Shown one piece after another: positions 24,205 through 33,478 of a DNA stretch of 64,000 nt (position 1 is the stretch's first letter; each line of letters opens with the position of its first letter). Both the position numbers and the translations under genes were made by a program. The notes beneath the pieces were generated by a model. That model made no database searches and had not been told where the DNA came from. It worked only from the letters and a program-made list of their open reading frames with translations. Location of the stretch: assembly GCF_900205965.1 (NCBI RefSeq), contig NZ_OAOF01000001.1:434001-498000 (forward strand), written 5' to 3'. Source of the stretch: Lacrimispora amygdalina (GTDB lineage: Bacteria; Bacillota; Clostridia; Lachnospirales; Lachnospiraceae).

Positions 24205-25164
24205 TTAACCCAGATTCACTGGTTGTATGATCCCCGTATTTTTGTCAAAAAGCCCAGCCGCACACACCTGAAGACTGTCATAGGTTTTAAAATAATACTC
24301 ACAGGATGCTGTATTCATAAATGCCGTATACTTAGTATAATCATAAGAACCCCGCCCTGTCACCACTGCCCCTTTTGGAATGGTCACTCCTTCCATGATG
24401 TGAAAGCAGGATACTACCGCCTCCTTCCGGTTTAGGGGAACCGGAAGAAAGGATTTTAAATATGCCGTCCGCACGAAACGGTCCGGAGAGGTATAACCTC
24501 CCGGAAGTGCCCTGGTTCCTCCTGCCTGACCGAATGGAGTAAGTCTTACACCGTTCCAGCTCGCTTCTTCTATCTGCTGCGGAGCAGCCTCCATATAATT
24601 CCTTAAATTGGTCATATGCCATGGGAGGTCCGGACTGTTTGCCAGAACGCCAATAGGATTATTGATAACTGCAATTCCAGACTCTGTCTGTTCGACTACT
24701 GCACAGTCACCGGTCCTGTCAGCTGCAATCCAATGGAGTGGTGCTGCGGTACCGGTAACAGGGTCTTCCATTCCAATTATAGTAACCTGTTTAACCAGTT
24801 TTCTTAAATCTTTCACAGAGGTACATGTTCCCAATATATAATGAAGGAATTCAAAAGAAGCAACCGGAGTTGGACCCTTTGCAGTTATCCGGTCTTCATA
24901 TTTTGCGTACCCGGCAAAATAAAGAGCTGCAGCTGCAAATCCTCTTTCATTTACTCCGTCGAAAAAGCCCAAAAGCCCATCAGTCTCCTGTCCGATCCCA
25001 ATAAAGCGGTAACCATCCCTCATCTGAATTCCGTTCAGTGCGTTCGTCCATTGAAAATTTGAAGGAACTATAAAAAGGTGTGGGTCGATATCATATGAAA
25101 AATCCATATTTCTGCCGAAAAACATTTCTCCCTCTTTCGTCTGTAATGTCATAGCCGTGCACAT
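24205..25164 (-). CDS. Choloylglycine hydrolase family protein (bile salt hydrolase / penicillin V acylase-like)
   Basis: A 319-aa Ntn-hydrolase of the linear-amide C-N hydrolase family. The nucleophile is Cys2 exposed after Met removal (MCTAMT), with Arg18 and Asp21 (FGRNMDF), Asn176 (VLANSP) and Arg229 (SPDRFVRTAYL), the set used by bile salt hydrolases and penicillin V acylases. The segment NSPDLPWHMTNLRNYM is shared by both branches. No signal peptide is seen, so it is cytoplasmic. Substrate cannot be decided from sequence: conjugated bile salts, penicillin V or N-acyl amides are all possible. It follows the broken DUF255 gene by 53 bases with no terminator between. Confidence 0.88.
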   Translation of the reverse strand: MCTAMTLQTKEGEMFFGRNMDFSYDIDPHLFIVPSNFQWTNALNGIQMRDGYRFIGIGQETDGLLGFFDGVNERGFAAAALYFAGYAKYEDRITAKGPTPVASFEFLHYILGTCTSVKDLRKLVKQVTIIGMEDPVTGTAAPLHWIAADRTGDCAVVEQTESGIAVINNPIGVLANSPDLPWHMTNLRNYMEAAPQQIEEASWNGVRLTPFGQAGGTRALPGGYTSPDRFVRTAYLKSFLPVPLNRKEAVVSCFHIMEGVTIPKGAVVTGRGSYDYTKYTAFMNTASCEYYFKTYDSLQVCAAGLFDKNTGIIQPVNLG

Positions 25165-25217
25165 AGATATTCCCCTGGTTTAGGTTATTTAAATATATAT
25201 ATGGCTCACCGGCTGAT

Positions 25218-27281
25218 TTATGATGGTAAGGCCCTGATTGCTTCTTTTAATTCGTCAATACTCTCCACTGGTTTTAGACACGTCCCGTTTTTACAGAGAT
25301 AAAACTGGCTTTTCACGGAATCTGCCGGATACTCTTTTGTAAATGGAGCAATAAGTGACAACCGCTCTTTGTTCTCCGGAGTTTTTAGTATAAGATCAAT
25401 CCCGGCAAATACCTCTTTTTTTAAACTGAGAAGTTCTCTCTCTATTCCCCTTTCCGGCGATACTGCAACGATCTGTGCAGCCGGATAGAGAACCGTCTGA
25501 AATGCCAGCAGGGAAAAGCAATGGTTTGCAGGACTTCGTTCTGCTTCTCCTCCCATCCATCTTAACTGCTTATTTAAAATCTCCTGCCATTTTATCTCAC
25601 CGGTCAGGTGATAAAGCTTACCAATAACATAAGCAGCAACGGAATTTCCAGATGGCAGTGCTCCGTCATAAAGCTCCTTGGGACGGCTGATCAGCTTTTC
25701 CCTGTCATGTGCATACATATAGAATCCTCCATTTTTATTATCAAAAAACAGAAGAACCATCCTTTCACAGATATTCACCGCTTTTTCAAGGTATGAAACC
25801 TCAAAGCATGCCTGGTACATCTCTAACAGACCAAATGCGTAGAATGCATAATCATCCAGCTGCCCGTCATGTCCGGCTTCTCCGTCACGGTAGCGGATAA
25901 ATAGCCTTCCATCCTTGTCTGTGAGTTTTTCTTCAAGAAACATCTGGGCATTTCTGGCGGCCTGTAAATATTCGTCCTCTTCAAGAAGCTGGTACGCTTT
26001 TGCCATACCTGCTATCATGAGCCCATTCCAGGAAGTCAGGATTTTATCATCCTTGTGAAGTACGGTTCTTTGCAGCCGATAATCATAGAGTATACTGCAC
26101 AGCCTGCTTATTTTCTCTTCCTTTTTCTCGTATTCTTTATTTTGTATGAGATTAGGAATGTTTTTCCCTTCAAAATTACCCTCTGCCGTAACTGAGAACC
26201 ATTGGCAGAAGAGCGGCGCATCTTCTTTTAATATCTTTGTGATTTCATCTTTTCCAAATACATAAAACTTTCCTTCCACACCTTCGCTGTCAGCATCCTC
26301 TCCGCAGTAAAATCCCCCTTCTTTGTCTATGAGAGTTTCCATCACATAACCCAGGATTCCTCTGGCTGTTTCTTTGTAAAATAGCTCTCCGGTCAGCCCG
26401 TAAGCTTCCACAAAGGCATAAGAAAGAAGTGCATTGTCATACAGCATTTTTTCAAAATGGGGAACCAGCCACTTTTCATCGGTAGAATAACGGGAGAAAC
26501 CACCGCCGATATGATCGTAGATTCCACCCCTGAACATATGTCTTAAGGTTGATTCACACATCATCCGGACCGTCTGGTCCTGTTCATAAAAAGAATGACG
26601 CATCAGGAATATCAGATTATGAGCCATTGGAAATTTGGGCGCTCTGCCAAATCCGCCCCAGGTTTCATCATAAGAGCTCTTCAACTGTTGCACCGCAGAA
26701 AAAAGCAGTTCCTTACCGGGATCAAAATCACTGGCTTCGCTATCCTTTTCTTCATTTAAATAGCGTGTGATTTCTTCTCCTGCCTGATACACCTTATTCC
26801 TGTCATTACCCCATAGCCCGCTAATGGCATTTAAGACCTCTATCAGCCCGGTATTCCCCCATCTTGTATGTTTGGGTAAATAGGTGGCAGCATAAAAAGG
26901 TTTCTGGTCCGGAGTCATAATAATGGTGAGCGGCCAGCCTCCTGATCCTGTGAGTGCCTGGCAAACCGACATATATACAGAATCAATATCGGGACGTTCT
27001 TCACGATCTACTTTGATTGAAATATAATTTTTGTTTAATACGTCAGCTGATTCCTGATCTTCAAAAGATTCATGAGCCATAACGTGACACCAGTGACAAC
27101 ATGATTTCTATTACCAACGTCAGGAATACCCAATAGATAAGAAAATAGGCTTATCTTCTGCTTTTGCTTTTATAAATGCTTGTTCACACCAAGGCCACCA
27201 TTCAACTGGATTATAAGCATGCTGAAGCAGATAAGGACTTTTTTCATGTATTAATCTATTGGGTATCTTGCTAATTGTCAT
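25218..27281 (-). pseudogene. YyaL/DUF255 thioredoxin-domain protein, interrupted by a 21-bp stop-bearing insertion
   Basis: The minus strand encodes a DUF255 (Spermatogenesis-associated 20 / YyaL) protein with an N-terminal thioredoxin-like domain and a six-hairpin glycosidase-like C-terminal domain. ATG at 27281 follows GGAGGTGAT and gives [20 protein letters not shown] through IGYS (53 residues). The frame then meets TGA, CGT, TGG, TAA, TAG, AAA, TCA (27102-27122) and resumes, in the same frame, with CCHWCHVMAHESF. The family reads IGYS-x-CHWCHVMAHESF with nothing between. Removing 21 bp would give about 680 aa, the normal length. The remaining 620-codon frame from 27080 lacks the CxxC site and has no ribosome site. 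Confidence 0.8.
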
Positions 27282-27315
27282 AGGGCATCACCTCCTTAAA
27301 TAAAAATTTAACCTT

Positions 27316-27345
27316 ATTATACCCAAACAAAAAGTGACTATGCAA
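27316..27345 (-). promoter_or_regulatory. Promoter of the DUF255 gene
   Basis: Minus strand TTGCAT (27340-27345), 18-base spacer, TATAAT (27316-27321). It overlaps the terminator of the upstream AGCS gene. Confidence 0.5.
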
Positions 27346-27359
27346 GCCACATAGCCACT
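27329..27359 (-). terminator. Intrinsic terminator of the AGCS symporter gene
   Basis: On the minus strand AGTGGCTATG (27350-27359) pairs with CATAGTCACT (27333-27342) around a 7-base loop, one G.T, followed by TTTT. Confidence 0.8.
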
Positions 27360-27380
27360 AATATACCAGCGGCAGGTATT

Positions 27381-28730
27381 CTACTGCGGAACTCTCACTT
27401 CCTTCATAAGAAATATAAGCGCAATAATATTAGGAACTGCCATAAGCCCATTCCAGATATCGGAAAATTCCCAGACTGTTTCAAGTTTTGCCAGGCACCC
27501 CACAAACACCGCGCACAGATAAAGAAGGGTATAGATCTTCCCTCTCAAAATCCGCTGCAGCAGATAGAGACAATTCCGCTTTTTCAGACTTTCTGCCAGA
27601 TAACCCGCAGCCTGCTTTCCAAGATAATACCAGGCTATGATGGTTGCAAATGCAAACACCAGCATGGAGCCGGACACCACATATTCTCCAAGACCTCCCA
27701 GACGTCTGGAAAAGCTGTACGCAGTGAGCGCTGCACCGTCATAACCGGAGGCGGCTGCATCTCCTTCTGTCATACACAGTATGACAAATGCAGTCATGGT
27801 ACAAATAATAACGGTATCAAAAAACACTTCAAACATCGCCCACATTCCCTGTTTTTCCGGTGTGGTATTTTCTGCTGCTCCGTGCAAAACCGCCATGCTG
27901 CCAAGGCCTGCTTCATTGGAAAAGACTCCGCGGGAAATTCCGTATTGAAGACTTTTGCTGATCCCAAATCCGGCAGCTCCTGAAAAAACGGAAACAGGCC
28001 GGAATGCATCCTGAAAAATAATATGAAAGATATATGGAATTTTATCATAACAGGACATAATAACAACCATGGAAAACAACATATATATTCCGGAAGCCAA
28101 AGGTATCATTCGTTCCGATACGAAAGCGATCCGGCTGATTCCGCCCAAAACCACAAGCAAAACCAGACCGGTCAGTAAGATTCCGGCTAACGCGGTTGGA
28201 ACCTGAAAGGAATATTTCATTGTTTCCGCAATGGAATTAGACTGGACCATACTTCCCATCCCCAGTGATACCATAATGCAGAGAAAGCTGTATACCATTC
28301 CCAGTACCGGAAGCTTTAATCCTCTTTCCAGATAGACCATGGGACCGCAGATCCATGCTCCCTTCTGATCCCGGTAGCGGTAGCGGATCCCCAGCATCGT
28401 CTCCGCATATCCTGTCATCATACCGATGGCCGCAGATACCCACATCCAGAAGATGGCTCCCGGGCCTCCCGCTGTTAACGCAGTAGCCACACCCACGATA
28501 TTACCAGTTCCTATGGTAGCTGCTAAAGCAGTACAGGCCGTCTGAAATTTGGTCACATCTCCATTTTCCTCATCCTCGTCATCCGTTATACTGCCGATGG
28601 TCTGTTTCCACCAATAGGTTAGCTTTCTGAATTGGAAAAAACCGGTTTTTATAGTATAAAAAATTCCGATTCCCAGAAACAGAACCAAAAGCCATGGGCC
28701 CCATACCAGTTCATGTATGTAATGAATCAT
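27381..28730 (-). CDS. Alanine/glycine:cation symporter (AGCS family)
   Basis: A 449-aa inner-membrane symporter that takes up alanine or glycine with sodium or protons. The family signature FQTACTALAATIGTGNIVGVATAL lies at about residues 63-86, followed by GGPGAIFWMWVSAAIGMMTGYAETMLGIRYR. About 10-11 TM helices are visible. GISRGVFSNEAGLGSMAVLHGAAE is the second diagnostic block. Length is at the short end of the family. Monocistronic, with its own terminator. The start at 28730 has AAGGAG before it. Confidence 0.93.
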   Translation of the reverse strand: MIHYIHELVWGPWLLVLFLGIGIFYTIKTGFFQFRKLTYWWKQTIGSITDDEDEENGDVTKFQTACTALAATIGTGNIVGVATALTAGGPGAIFWMWVSAAIGMMTGYAETMLGIRYRYRDQKGAWICGPMVYLERGLKLPVLGMVYSFLCIMVSLGMGSMVQSNSIAETMKYSFQVPTALAGILLTGLVLLVVLGGISRIAFVSERMIPLASGIYMLFSMVVIMSCYDKIPYIFHIIFQDAFRPVSVFSGAAGFGISKSLQYGISRGVFSNEAGLGSMAVLHGAAENTTPEKQGMWAMFEVFFDTVIICTMTAFVILCMTEGDAAASGYDGAALTAYSFSRRLGGLGEYVVSGSMLVFAFATIIAWYYLGKQAAGYLAESLKKRNCLYLLQRILRGKIYTLLYLCAVFVGCLAKLETVWEFSDIWNGLMAVPNIIALIFLMKEVRVPQ

Positions 28731-28826
28731 ACCTTTTACTCCTTAATTGTCCTCTTTATCACATATTCCATCCAGGAGGATTGTATGAAAATTTCCATTC
28801 ATTTTTATACAAATTTAATTTTACTA

Positions 28827-28835
28827 TGATATAAT
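28827..28835 (+). promoter_or_regulatory. Extended -10 promoter of the PLC-like gene
   Basis: TGATATAAT, an extended -10 (TGn plus TATAAT at 28830-28835). No convincing -35. Confidence 0.5.
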
Positions 28836-28880
28836 CTTATTATGTAATGTATTATTTACAACAAATACGAGGTGAACAAT

Positions 28881-29858
28881 ATGCCGGGTTTTACCACCCA
28901 CTACTTATTAGGTGTCAAGGCATTTAATAATATGCCCAATACTCCGTTAAAGCGAATTATCTCCAAATACCGCTGGCTATATCAGCTCGGCCTCCAGGGG
29001 CCGGATATATTTTTCTATAATATCCCTATTCTCCGACACAGAGATTACCGCAACGTTGGCTCCTATATGCATGAAAATCATGTGAACAGCTTTTTCGTTA
29101 ACAGCTTAAACCAAATAGCTTCCATTGAATCCAGACAACAGAGAGAACAGGCCATCGCATATATGAGTGGCTACTTCTGTCATTATATCGGAGACTCCAT
29201 CTGCCACCCCTATGTATACGGAAGAATTGAGTACGATATTAAGAATTCCGGAAACTATTATCACGGACTTCATGCCATGCTGGAGAATGATATTGATGCA
29301 CTTTTATTAATGATCTATAAAAAGAAAAAGCCATCCCAGTTTAATCAGGCAGCTACCATCTGCTTAAATGGCCAGGAGATGCAGTTTATCTCCGGCTTTT
29401 TGTCAACCTGCATTAATGATACTTACTATCCGCTGAATTACCGCAATAATTATCAGGTTACTCCCCGCATGGTATCACGCTCCATCCTTGCGATGCGTCT
29501 AGGCTGCCGGACACTGGCTGACCCGAACAGCCGTAAGAAAAACAGCATTGAATTTGTGGAATCCCTGTTCCTTAGAACGCCCGTGGCATCACGGAAACTG
29601 GTTACTGATATAACCTCTGATCCTGTGATTACATTTAATCTGAATCATGAGACCTGGTGTAACCCCTGGGACCGGAGACTTGCCTCCAAAGCGTCTTTCC
29701 CTGAACTGTTTCATCAGTCTATGTCAAAATGCGGGAATGTATTTTTCCGGTTAAATGAAGAATTAACCTCTCCGGTTCCATTAAATAACCTGGATCATAA
29801 TAAGCTGCTGCGAGAGCTGGGAAATTATTCCTACCACAGCGGACTTGCGGTGGATTAA
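28881..29858 (+). CDS. Zinc-dependent phospholipase C-like domain protein
   Basis: A 325-aa protein of the Zn-dependent phospholipase C / S1-P1 nuclease-like fold (PF00882-type). His and Asp ligand candidates follow the family order: TTHYLLGVKAF (His near the N-terminus), LGLQGPDIFFY, GYFCHYIGDSICHPYVYGRIEYD (two His and Asp), YYHGLHAMLENDID. There is no signal peptide, unlike secreted PLC toxins, so this is a cytoplasmic clostridial branch whose activity is unproven. I take ATG 28881 as start: GAGGTG lies 6 bases upstream, whereas the GTG at 28872 would be part of that ribosome site. Confidence 0.8.
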   Translation: MPGFTTHYLLGVKAFNNMPNTPLKRIISKYRWLYQLGLQGPDIFFYNIPILRHRDYRNVGSYMHENHVNSFFVNSLNQIASIESRQQREQAIAYMSGYFCHYIGDSICHPYVYGRIEYDIKNSGNYYHGLHAMLENDIDALLLMIYKKKKPSQFNQAATICLNGQEMQFISGFLSTCINDTYYPLNYRNNYQVTPRMVSRSILAMRLGCRTLADPNSRKKNSIEFVESLFLRTPVASRKLVTDITSDPVITFNLNHETWCNPWDRRLASKASFPELFHQSMSKCGNVFFRLNEELTSPVPLNNLDHNKLLRELGNYSYHSGLAVD

Positions 29859-29905
29859 AAAAAGCATGGAACATAACGCCTGACGCGTTTTGTTCCATGC
29901 TTTTT
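29857..29905. terminator. Bidirectional terminator
   Basis: AAAGCATGGAACA and TGTTCCATGCTTTTT form a perfect 12-13-bp stem with an inner AACGC/GCGTT extension and A/T runs on both sides, shared by the convergent PLC-like and lipoprotein genes. Confidence 0.92.
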
Positions 29906-29915
29906 ATAACTGTTT

Positions 29916-30518
29916 TTACTTAGAAGCCTGTGTCTGCTCCTCTTCCGCTTCTGTTTCACTCTCATCTGCTTGCTCTGTATCGTCAGCTGCCGTTGTTTCC
30001 ATCACAACCGCACCTTCCTTCGGTACAATTTTTTCATCAGAACCTTTTGGAATATCCATATCCACCAGCCAGTACTGCTTCTTGTTCATTGTATAATCCG
30101 GCATTACAATCAAATGCAGATCATTATCCTTAAAAAAACCTCCGTATGAGGTATCACTTGATCTCTCAATGCTGAAATCCTGATCAGCCGCTACATCATT
30201 CAAATAGCGCACTGCTGCATTAGCAAATGTAACCGCTTCTTCCGGAGTCGTCCCTTCTTTAACAATCAACGTTAAATCAAGACTCTTCTCCTTTGGATCC
30301 ATGCTGTAATTGACACTGAGAGCCATAGGATATTCTTGATTATCCACAAATTCTTCATCCATATCATTTCCAATCTGAGTCCAGTCCAATACAATTCCCT
30401 GCTGCGTTTCAAAGACAGGTTCTGCAGGACCACCACCTGCAAGAATATGGCTCTGGGTACAGCCCGTTAACAGCATTGCTGAAACGGCACATATTATTAG
30501 CACTTTGTTCCTCATCAT
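29916..30518 (-). CDS. Lipoprotein of unknown function
   Basis: A 200-aa lipoprotein: MMRNKVLIICAVSAMLLTGC has a classical signal peptide and lipobox LLTG-C, so the mature protein is tethered by Cys20 to the outer face of the membrane. The folded part (residues 30-160) is a mixed alpha/beta domain with no recognised motif. The last 35 residues are an acidic Glu/Thr linker (DDTEQADESETEAEEEQ). The ATG at 30518 is preceded by AAGGAGGATATT; nine upstream in-frame codons are excluded because they contain that ribosome site. A -10 TATAAT lies at 30544-30549 on the same strand. Function unknown. Confidence 0.85.
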   Translation of the reverse strand: MMRNKVLIICAVSAMLLTGCTQSHILAGGGPAEPVFETQQGIVLDWTQIGNDMDEEFVDNQEYPMALSVNYSMDPKEKSLDLTLIVKEGTTPEEAVTFANAAVRYLNDVAADQDFSIERSSDTSYGGFFKDNDLHLIVMPDYTMNKKQYWLVDMDIPKGSDEKIVPKEGAVVMETTAADDTEQADESETEAEEEQTQASK

Positions 30519-30686
30519 AATATCCTCCTTAATGAACATCACCATTATATCCGATCCGGACTTTTTTTTGTAGTGCTTTCAGCAAAAAGTCAGAAAATCT
30601 TCACAAATTCATTAGACTTTTTTATGGCACTCCTGTATTGTATTTCCTCTAATTCCATGTAACTCTAAATATTATTGTATTCAATC

Positions 30687-30715
30687 TTGCATTTTTGTAT
30701 AGTCCGTGGTATTAT
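30687..30715 (+). promoter_or_regulatory. SigA promoter of the BCCT transporter gene
   Basis: TTGCAT (30687-30692), 17-base spacer, TATTAT (30710-30715). Confidence 0.65.
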
Positions 30716-30766
30716 GTTCAATAATGAGTTGTAAATATATTTTTTGAACTTCAAAGGAGCCATAAA

Positions 30767-32290
30767 ATGAACAACAAAGAGAATTTATCATTGATAAAAA
30801 AGCTGGATATTATGACTACCCTGGTACCGTTTGCAGGGATTGTTTTATTATGCATTCTGTTTCTTACATACCCCAAAGCCTCAGGAGATGTATTAGCCTC
30901 TATCCGTTCCTTTCTGGGAGATGAGCTTGGCAGCTATTACCTGATTATCGGGCTGATCACGTTTTTCTGCTCCCTCTATATGGCTTTTTCCCGATATGGA
31001 ACAATCAGACTGGGAGATTGTGAGAAACCTTTATACTCTAATTTTAAATGGGGAGCCATGATGTTTACGGCAGGTCTTGCAGCCGATATTTTATTTTACT
31101 CCCTTTGTGAATGGCTGCTTTATGCAGGGGAGCCTCACATAAGTGAACTAGGCTCCGTACAGGACTGGGCTTCCACCTATCCTCTGTTTCACTGGGGACC
31201 TATCCCCTGGAGCTTTTATCTGGTTCTTGCTGTTGCCTTTGGTTTTATGCTTCATGTTAAAAAACGGACGAAACAAAAATATTCTGAAGCCTGCCGGCCA
31301 ATCCTTGGTAAACTGGTAGACGGACCTGCTGGAAAACTGATTGATCTGATTGCTGTTTTCGCTTTGCTGGCTGGAACTGCTACTACGTTTTCTCTGGCAA
31401 CACCGCTGCTTTCCATGGCAGTCAGCCGGGTAACCGGACTGCCTGAATCCAGGTTCCTGACCATCGGAATACTGGTTATCATCTGTACCGTATATACAGT
31501 TACGGTTTATTTCGGAATGAAGGGGATATCAAAGCTTGCTGACTCCTGTACCTATTTATTCTTCGGACTTTTGCTTTACGTTCTTATCGGCGGCGGGCAG
31601 GCAAGATATACCATTGAAACAGGGATTACTGCAATCGGAAACCTGACCCAGAATTTCATAGGCCTGTCCACCTGGACCGATGCACTGCGGACTTCATCCT
31701 TTCCCCAGAACTGGACGATCTTTTATTGGGCATATTGGATGGTATGGTGTGTGGCCACTCCGTTTTTTATCGGCACCATCAGCAAGGGGCGCACGATCAG
31801 ACAGACGGTTCTGGGCGGTTATTTTTTCGGTCTATCCGGGACCTTTACTTCCTTTATTATATTAGGAAATTACAGCCTTGCACTTCAGACGAAAGGAATC
31901 CTTGATGTACTGGGAATCTATCAGTCAACCCAGAATCTTTATCAGACCATACTGGCAATTTTAGAAACACTGCCTTACTATAAGATGGGCCTGGTGCTTC
32001 TGGCAGTCACCATGATTGCGTTTTATGCAACGTCCTTCGATGCACTGACACTGGTTGCTTCTTCCTATTCCTATCGGGAGCTGCCTGACAACGAAGAACC
32101 CCATAAGCACGTGAAGCTGTTTTGGGCCATTCTTTTGATGTTATTCCCAATCGCCCTTATTTTCTCAGAAAATTCAATGGCAAACTTACAGACGGTATCT
32201 ATAATCGCCGCGTTTCCCATCGGCATTATCATACTTCTTATTATCTTCAGCTTCTTTCGGGATGCGAAGGAATATTTAAATCAGTCCTGA
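30767..32290 (+). CDS. BCCT-family (betaine/carnitine/choline) transporter
   Basis: A 507-aa, 12-TM secondary transporter for quaternary-ammonium compounds. Diagnostic segments: KWGAMMFTAGLAADILFYSLCEWLLYA (TM3-4) and WTIFYWAYWMVWCVATPFFIGTISKGRTIRQ (the TM8 signature, with the Trp/Tyr box and the GRTIR loop). The exact substrate cannot be called; glycine betaine, carnitine and choline are all possible, and the adjacent metabolism genes do not decide it. Monocistronic with its own promoter and terminator. The start has AAAGGAGCC upstream. Confidence 0.92.
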   Translation: MNNKENLSLIKKLDIMTTLVPFAGIVLLCILFLTYPKASGDVLASIRSFLGDELGSYYLIIGLITFFCSLYMAFSRYGTIRLGDCEKPLYSNFKWGAMMFTAGLAADILFYSLCEWLLYAGEPHISELGSVQDWASTYPLFHWGPIPWSFYLVLAVAFGFMLHVKKRTKQKYSEACRPILGKLVDGPAGKLIDLIAVFALLAGTATTFSLATPLLSMAVSRVTGLPESRFLTIGILVIICTVYTVTVYFGMKGISKLADSCTYLFFGLLLYVLIGGGQARYTIETGITAIGNLTQNFIGLSTWTDALRTSSFPQNWTIFYWAYWMVWCVATPFFIGTISKGRTIRQTVLGGYFFGLSGTFTSFIILGNYSLALQTKGILDVLGIYQSTQNLYQTILAILETLPYYKMGLVLLAVTMIAFYATSFDALTLVASSYSYRELPDNEEPHKHVKLFWAILLMLFPIALIFSENSMANLQTVSIIAAFPIGIIILLIIFSFFRDAKEYLNQS

Positions 32291-32349
32291 AAATCCTCTT
32301 GACCTTATATCAAGAGCAAAGCTCCTGTCAAACTTTAGGAAAAAAAGAA

Positions 32350-32397
32350 GGGTGCTGCAAAGCTAAATTACTTAGTTTTGTAGCACCCTCTCTATTT
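32350..32397 (+). terminator. Intrinsic terminator of the BCCT gene
   Basis: GGGTGCT-GCAA-AGCTAA (from 32350) pairs with TTAG-TTTTGT-AGCACCC (to 32388) with a few mismatches, followed by TCTCTATTTT. Confidence 0.7.
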
Positions 32398-32521
32398 TAC
32401 TATCAAAAACAACAATACTAATTTAAATTAATATATACCAACTTTCTCTTTGTAAAAGGAAAGGTATAATAGCAGAAATCTTTTTGTATAATTTATTCAT
32501 AATCTATGTCCTCGTATAATA

Positions 32522-32559
32522 AATAATAGACTCTACAGAAACTAGCAGAGTCTATTATT
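32522..32559 (-). terminator. Hairpin downstream of licD
   Basis: AATAATAGACTCT (32522-32534) and AGAGTCTATTATT (32547-32559) form a perfect 13-bp stem. The tail is T-rich on the minus strand (TATTATACG) and weaker on the plus strand; likely ends the GT2-rfbFGH-licD transcript. Confidence 0.55.
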
Positions 32560-32602
32560 CTCACTCTTTTATAAAGTTTTGTAATCGTTTAAAGTATAAC
32601 CT

Positions 32603-33442
32603 CTATTCATAAATCTCAATTTCCATACTGGAGTGAGTAGGTACCTGATTTTCCTTTGGGGGAAGCTTCTTATAATCTCCGTAAATCCAGGTAAGAACTT
32701 CATGCCAGCCCTTAGGCGCCATCAATTTCGTATCTTCAAACTCCAGATCCACAGTCTGTTCACACCATTCTTTCTTTAACGTCACATATAAATAATCAGG
32801 CTGATAATTACTGTAATAGCGCAGACCGCTTTTTCCCTTCCGGTCTTTGACTGCCGCCCAGTACTGAAGCTTTCTTAAGACGCTCATGGGAATCAGCTTA
32901 CCCGCCAGTGCCAGAATCCCCACGCATATTCCGTTTAACAGGCTGTATTTTTTTAAATCAACTTGATACCTGTGACCCATGGCAAGACCATATATCACTG
33001 TATGAAGCAATAATGTGACGGTTGATGACAATTTGTTCTCAGGCAGCTCATCAATGGTAAATAAATCCACCCACAGATGATTTAATCTGCCCTCATAATA
33101 TTTCATCTCAGCAGTATCATCATGGGTTCTGCTTTTCTTATAAATGATTCTGGCTGTAAAATCATAAAAGGCCTTCCCTCCCCGCAGATCCTTTGGTTCG
33201 AGAAGTTCCATATCATCCGGAAGTTCGGCTCTCACCACCTGCAGAAAGGCCTGGTAATTGGAACGGGTAAATGCCACATCTGCATCGTCATCCCACGGAA
33301 TAAATCCCTTGTGTCTTATTGCACCAAGAAGAGTTCCTGAATCCAGTAAGTATTGAATCCCATGCTTCCTGCAGATCCGGTCTATCTCTTTTAGAATCTT
33401 CAGATTTGCCTGATGCACCTTTGTCAGATCATACTCCTTCAT
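32603..33442 (-). CDS. LicD-family phosphotransferase
   Basis: A 279-aa LicD-type protein with the nucleotidyltransferase-like signature DSGTLLGAIRHKGFIPWDDDADVAF (about residues 34-58), whose Asp pair binds metal. LicD proteins add phosphocholine or related phospho-substituents to teichoic acid, capsule or glycan. No membrane anchor is obvious, except a hydrophobic stretch at 170-190 (LNGICVGILALAGKLIPM). It is the last gene of the sugar island, 37 bases after rfbH, so its acceptor may be the dideoxysugar-containing glycan. The donor and acceptor are not known. Confidence 0.88.
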   Translation of the reverse strand: MKEYDLTKVHQANLKILKEIDRICRKHGIQYLLDSGTLLGAIRHKGFIPWDDDADVAFTRSNYQAFLQVVRAELPDDMELLEPKDLRGGKAFYDFTARIIYKKSRTHDDTAEMKYYEGRLNHLWVDLFTIDELPENKLSSTVTLLLHTVIYGLAMGHRYQVDLKKYSLLNGICVGILALAGKLIPMSVLRKLQYWAAVKDRKGKSGLRYYSNYQPDYLYVTLKKEWCEQTVDLEFEDTKLMAPKGWHEVLTWIYGDYKKLPPKENQVPTHSSMEIEIYE

Positions 33443-33478
33443 AATTCCTCCATTCTGACTAAGACAGAAAAACGATAC

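Larger units (their letters stand above)
32291..32602. other. 312-bp intergenic region between BCCT and licD
   Basis: No gene is supported here. It holds the BCCT terminator (32350-32397) and a second perfect 13-bp hairpin (32522-32559); between them the sequence is A/T-rich with several TATAAT-like stretches (for example 32465-32470) but no matching -35. Confidence 0.6.

Noticed and set aside
27120..27122. TGA in the DUF255 gene as a selenocysteine codon near a CxxC motif
   Set aside because: It is followed two and three codons later by TAA and TAG in the same frame, so recoding the TGA alone cannot restore the protein.
27126..27266. 13-bp perfect inverted repeats (ATACCCAATAGAT and ATCTATTGGGTAT) 115 bp apart in the broken DUF255 gene, resembling an invertible switch
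   Set aside because: Both arms encode conserved residues of the family (PNRL and LSIGY) in the current orientation, and no recombinase gene is near, so coincidence is more likely.
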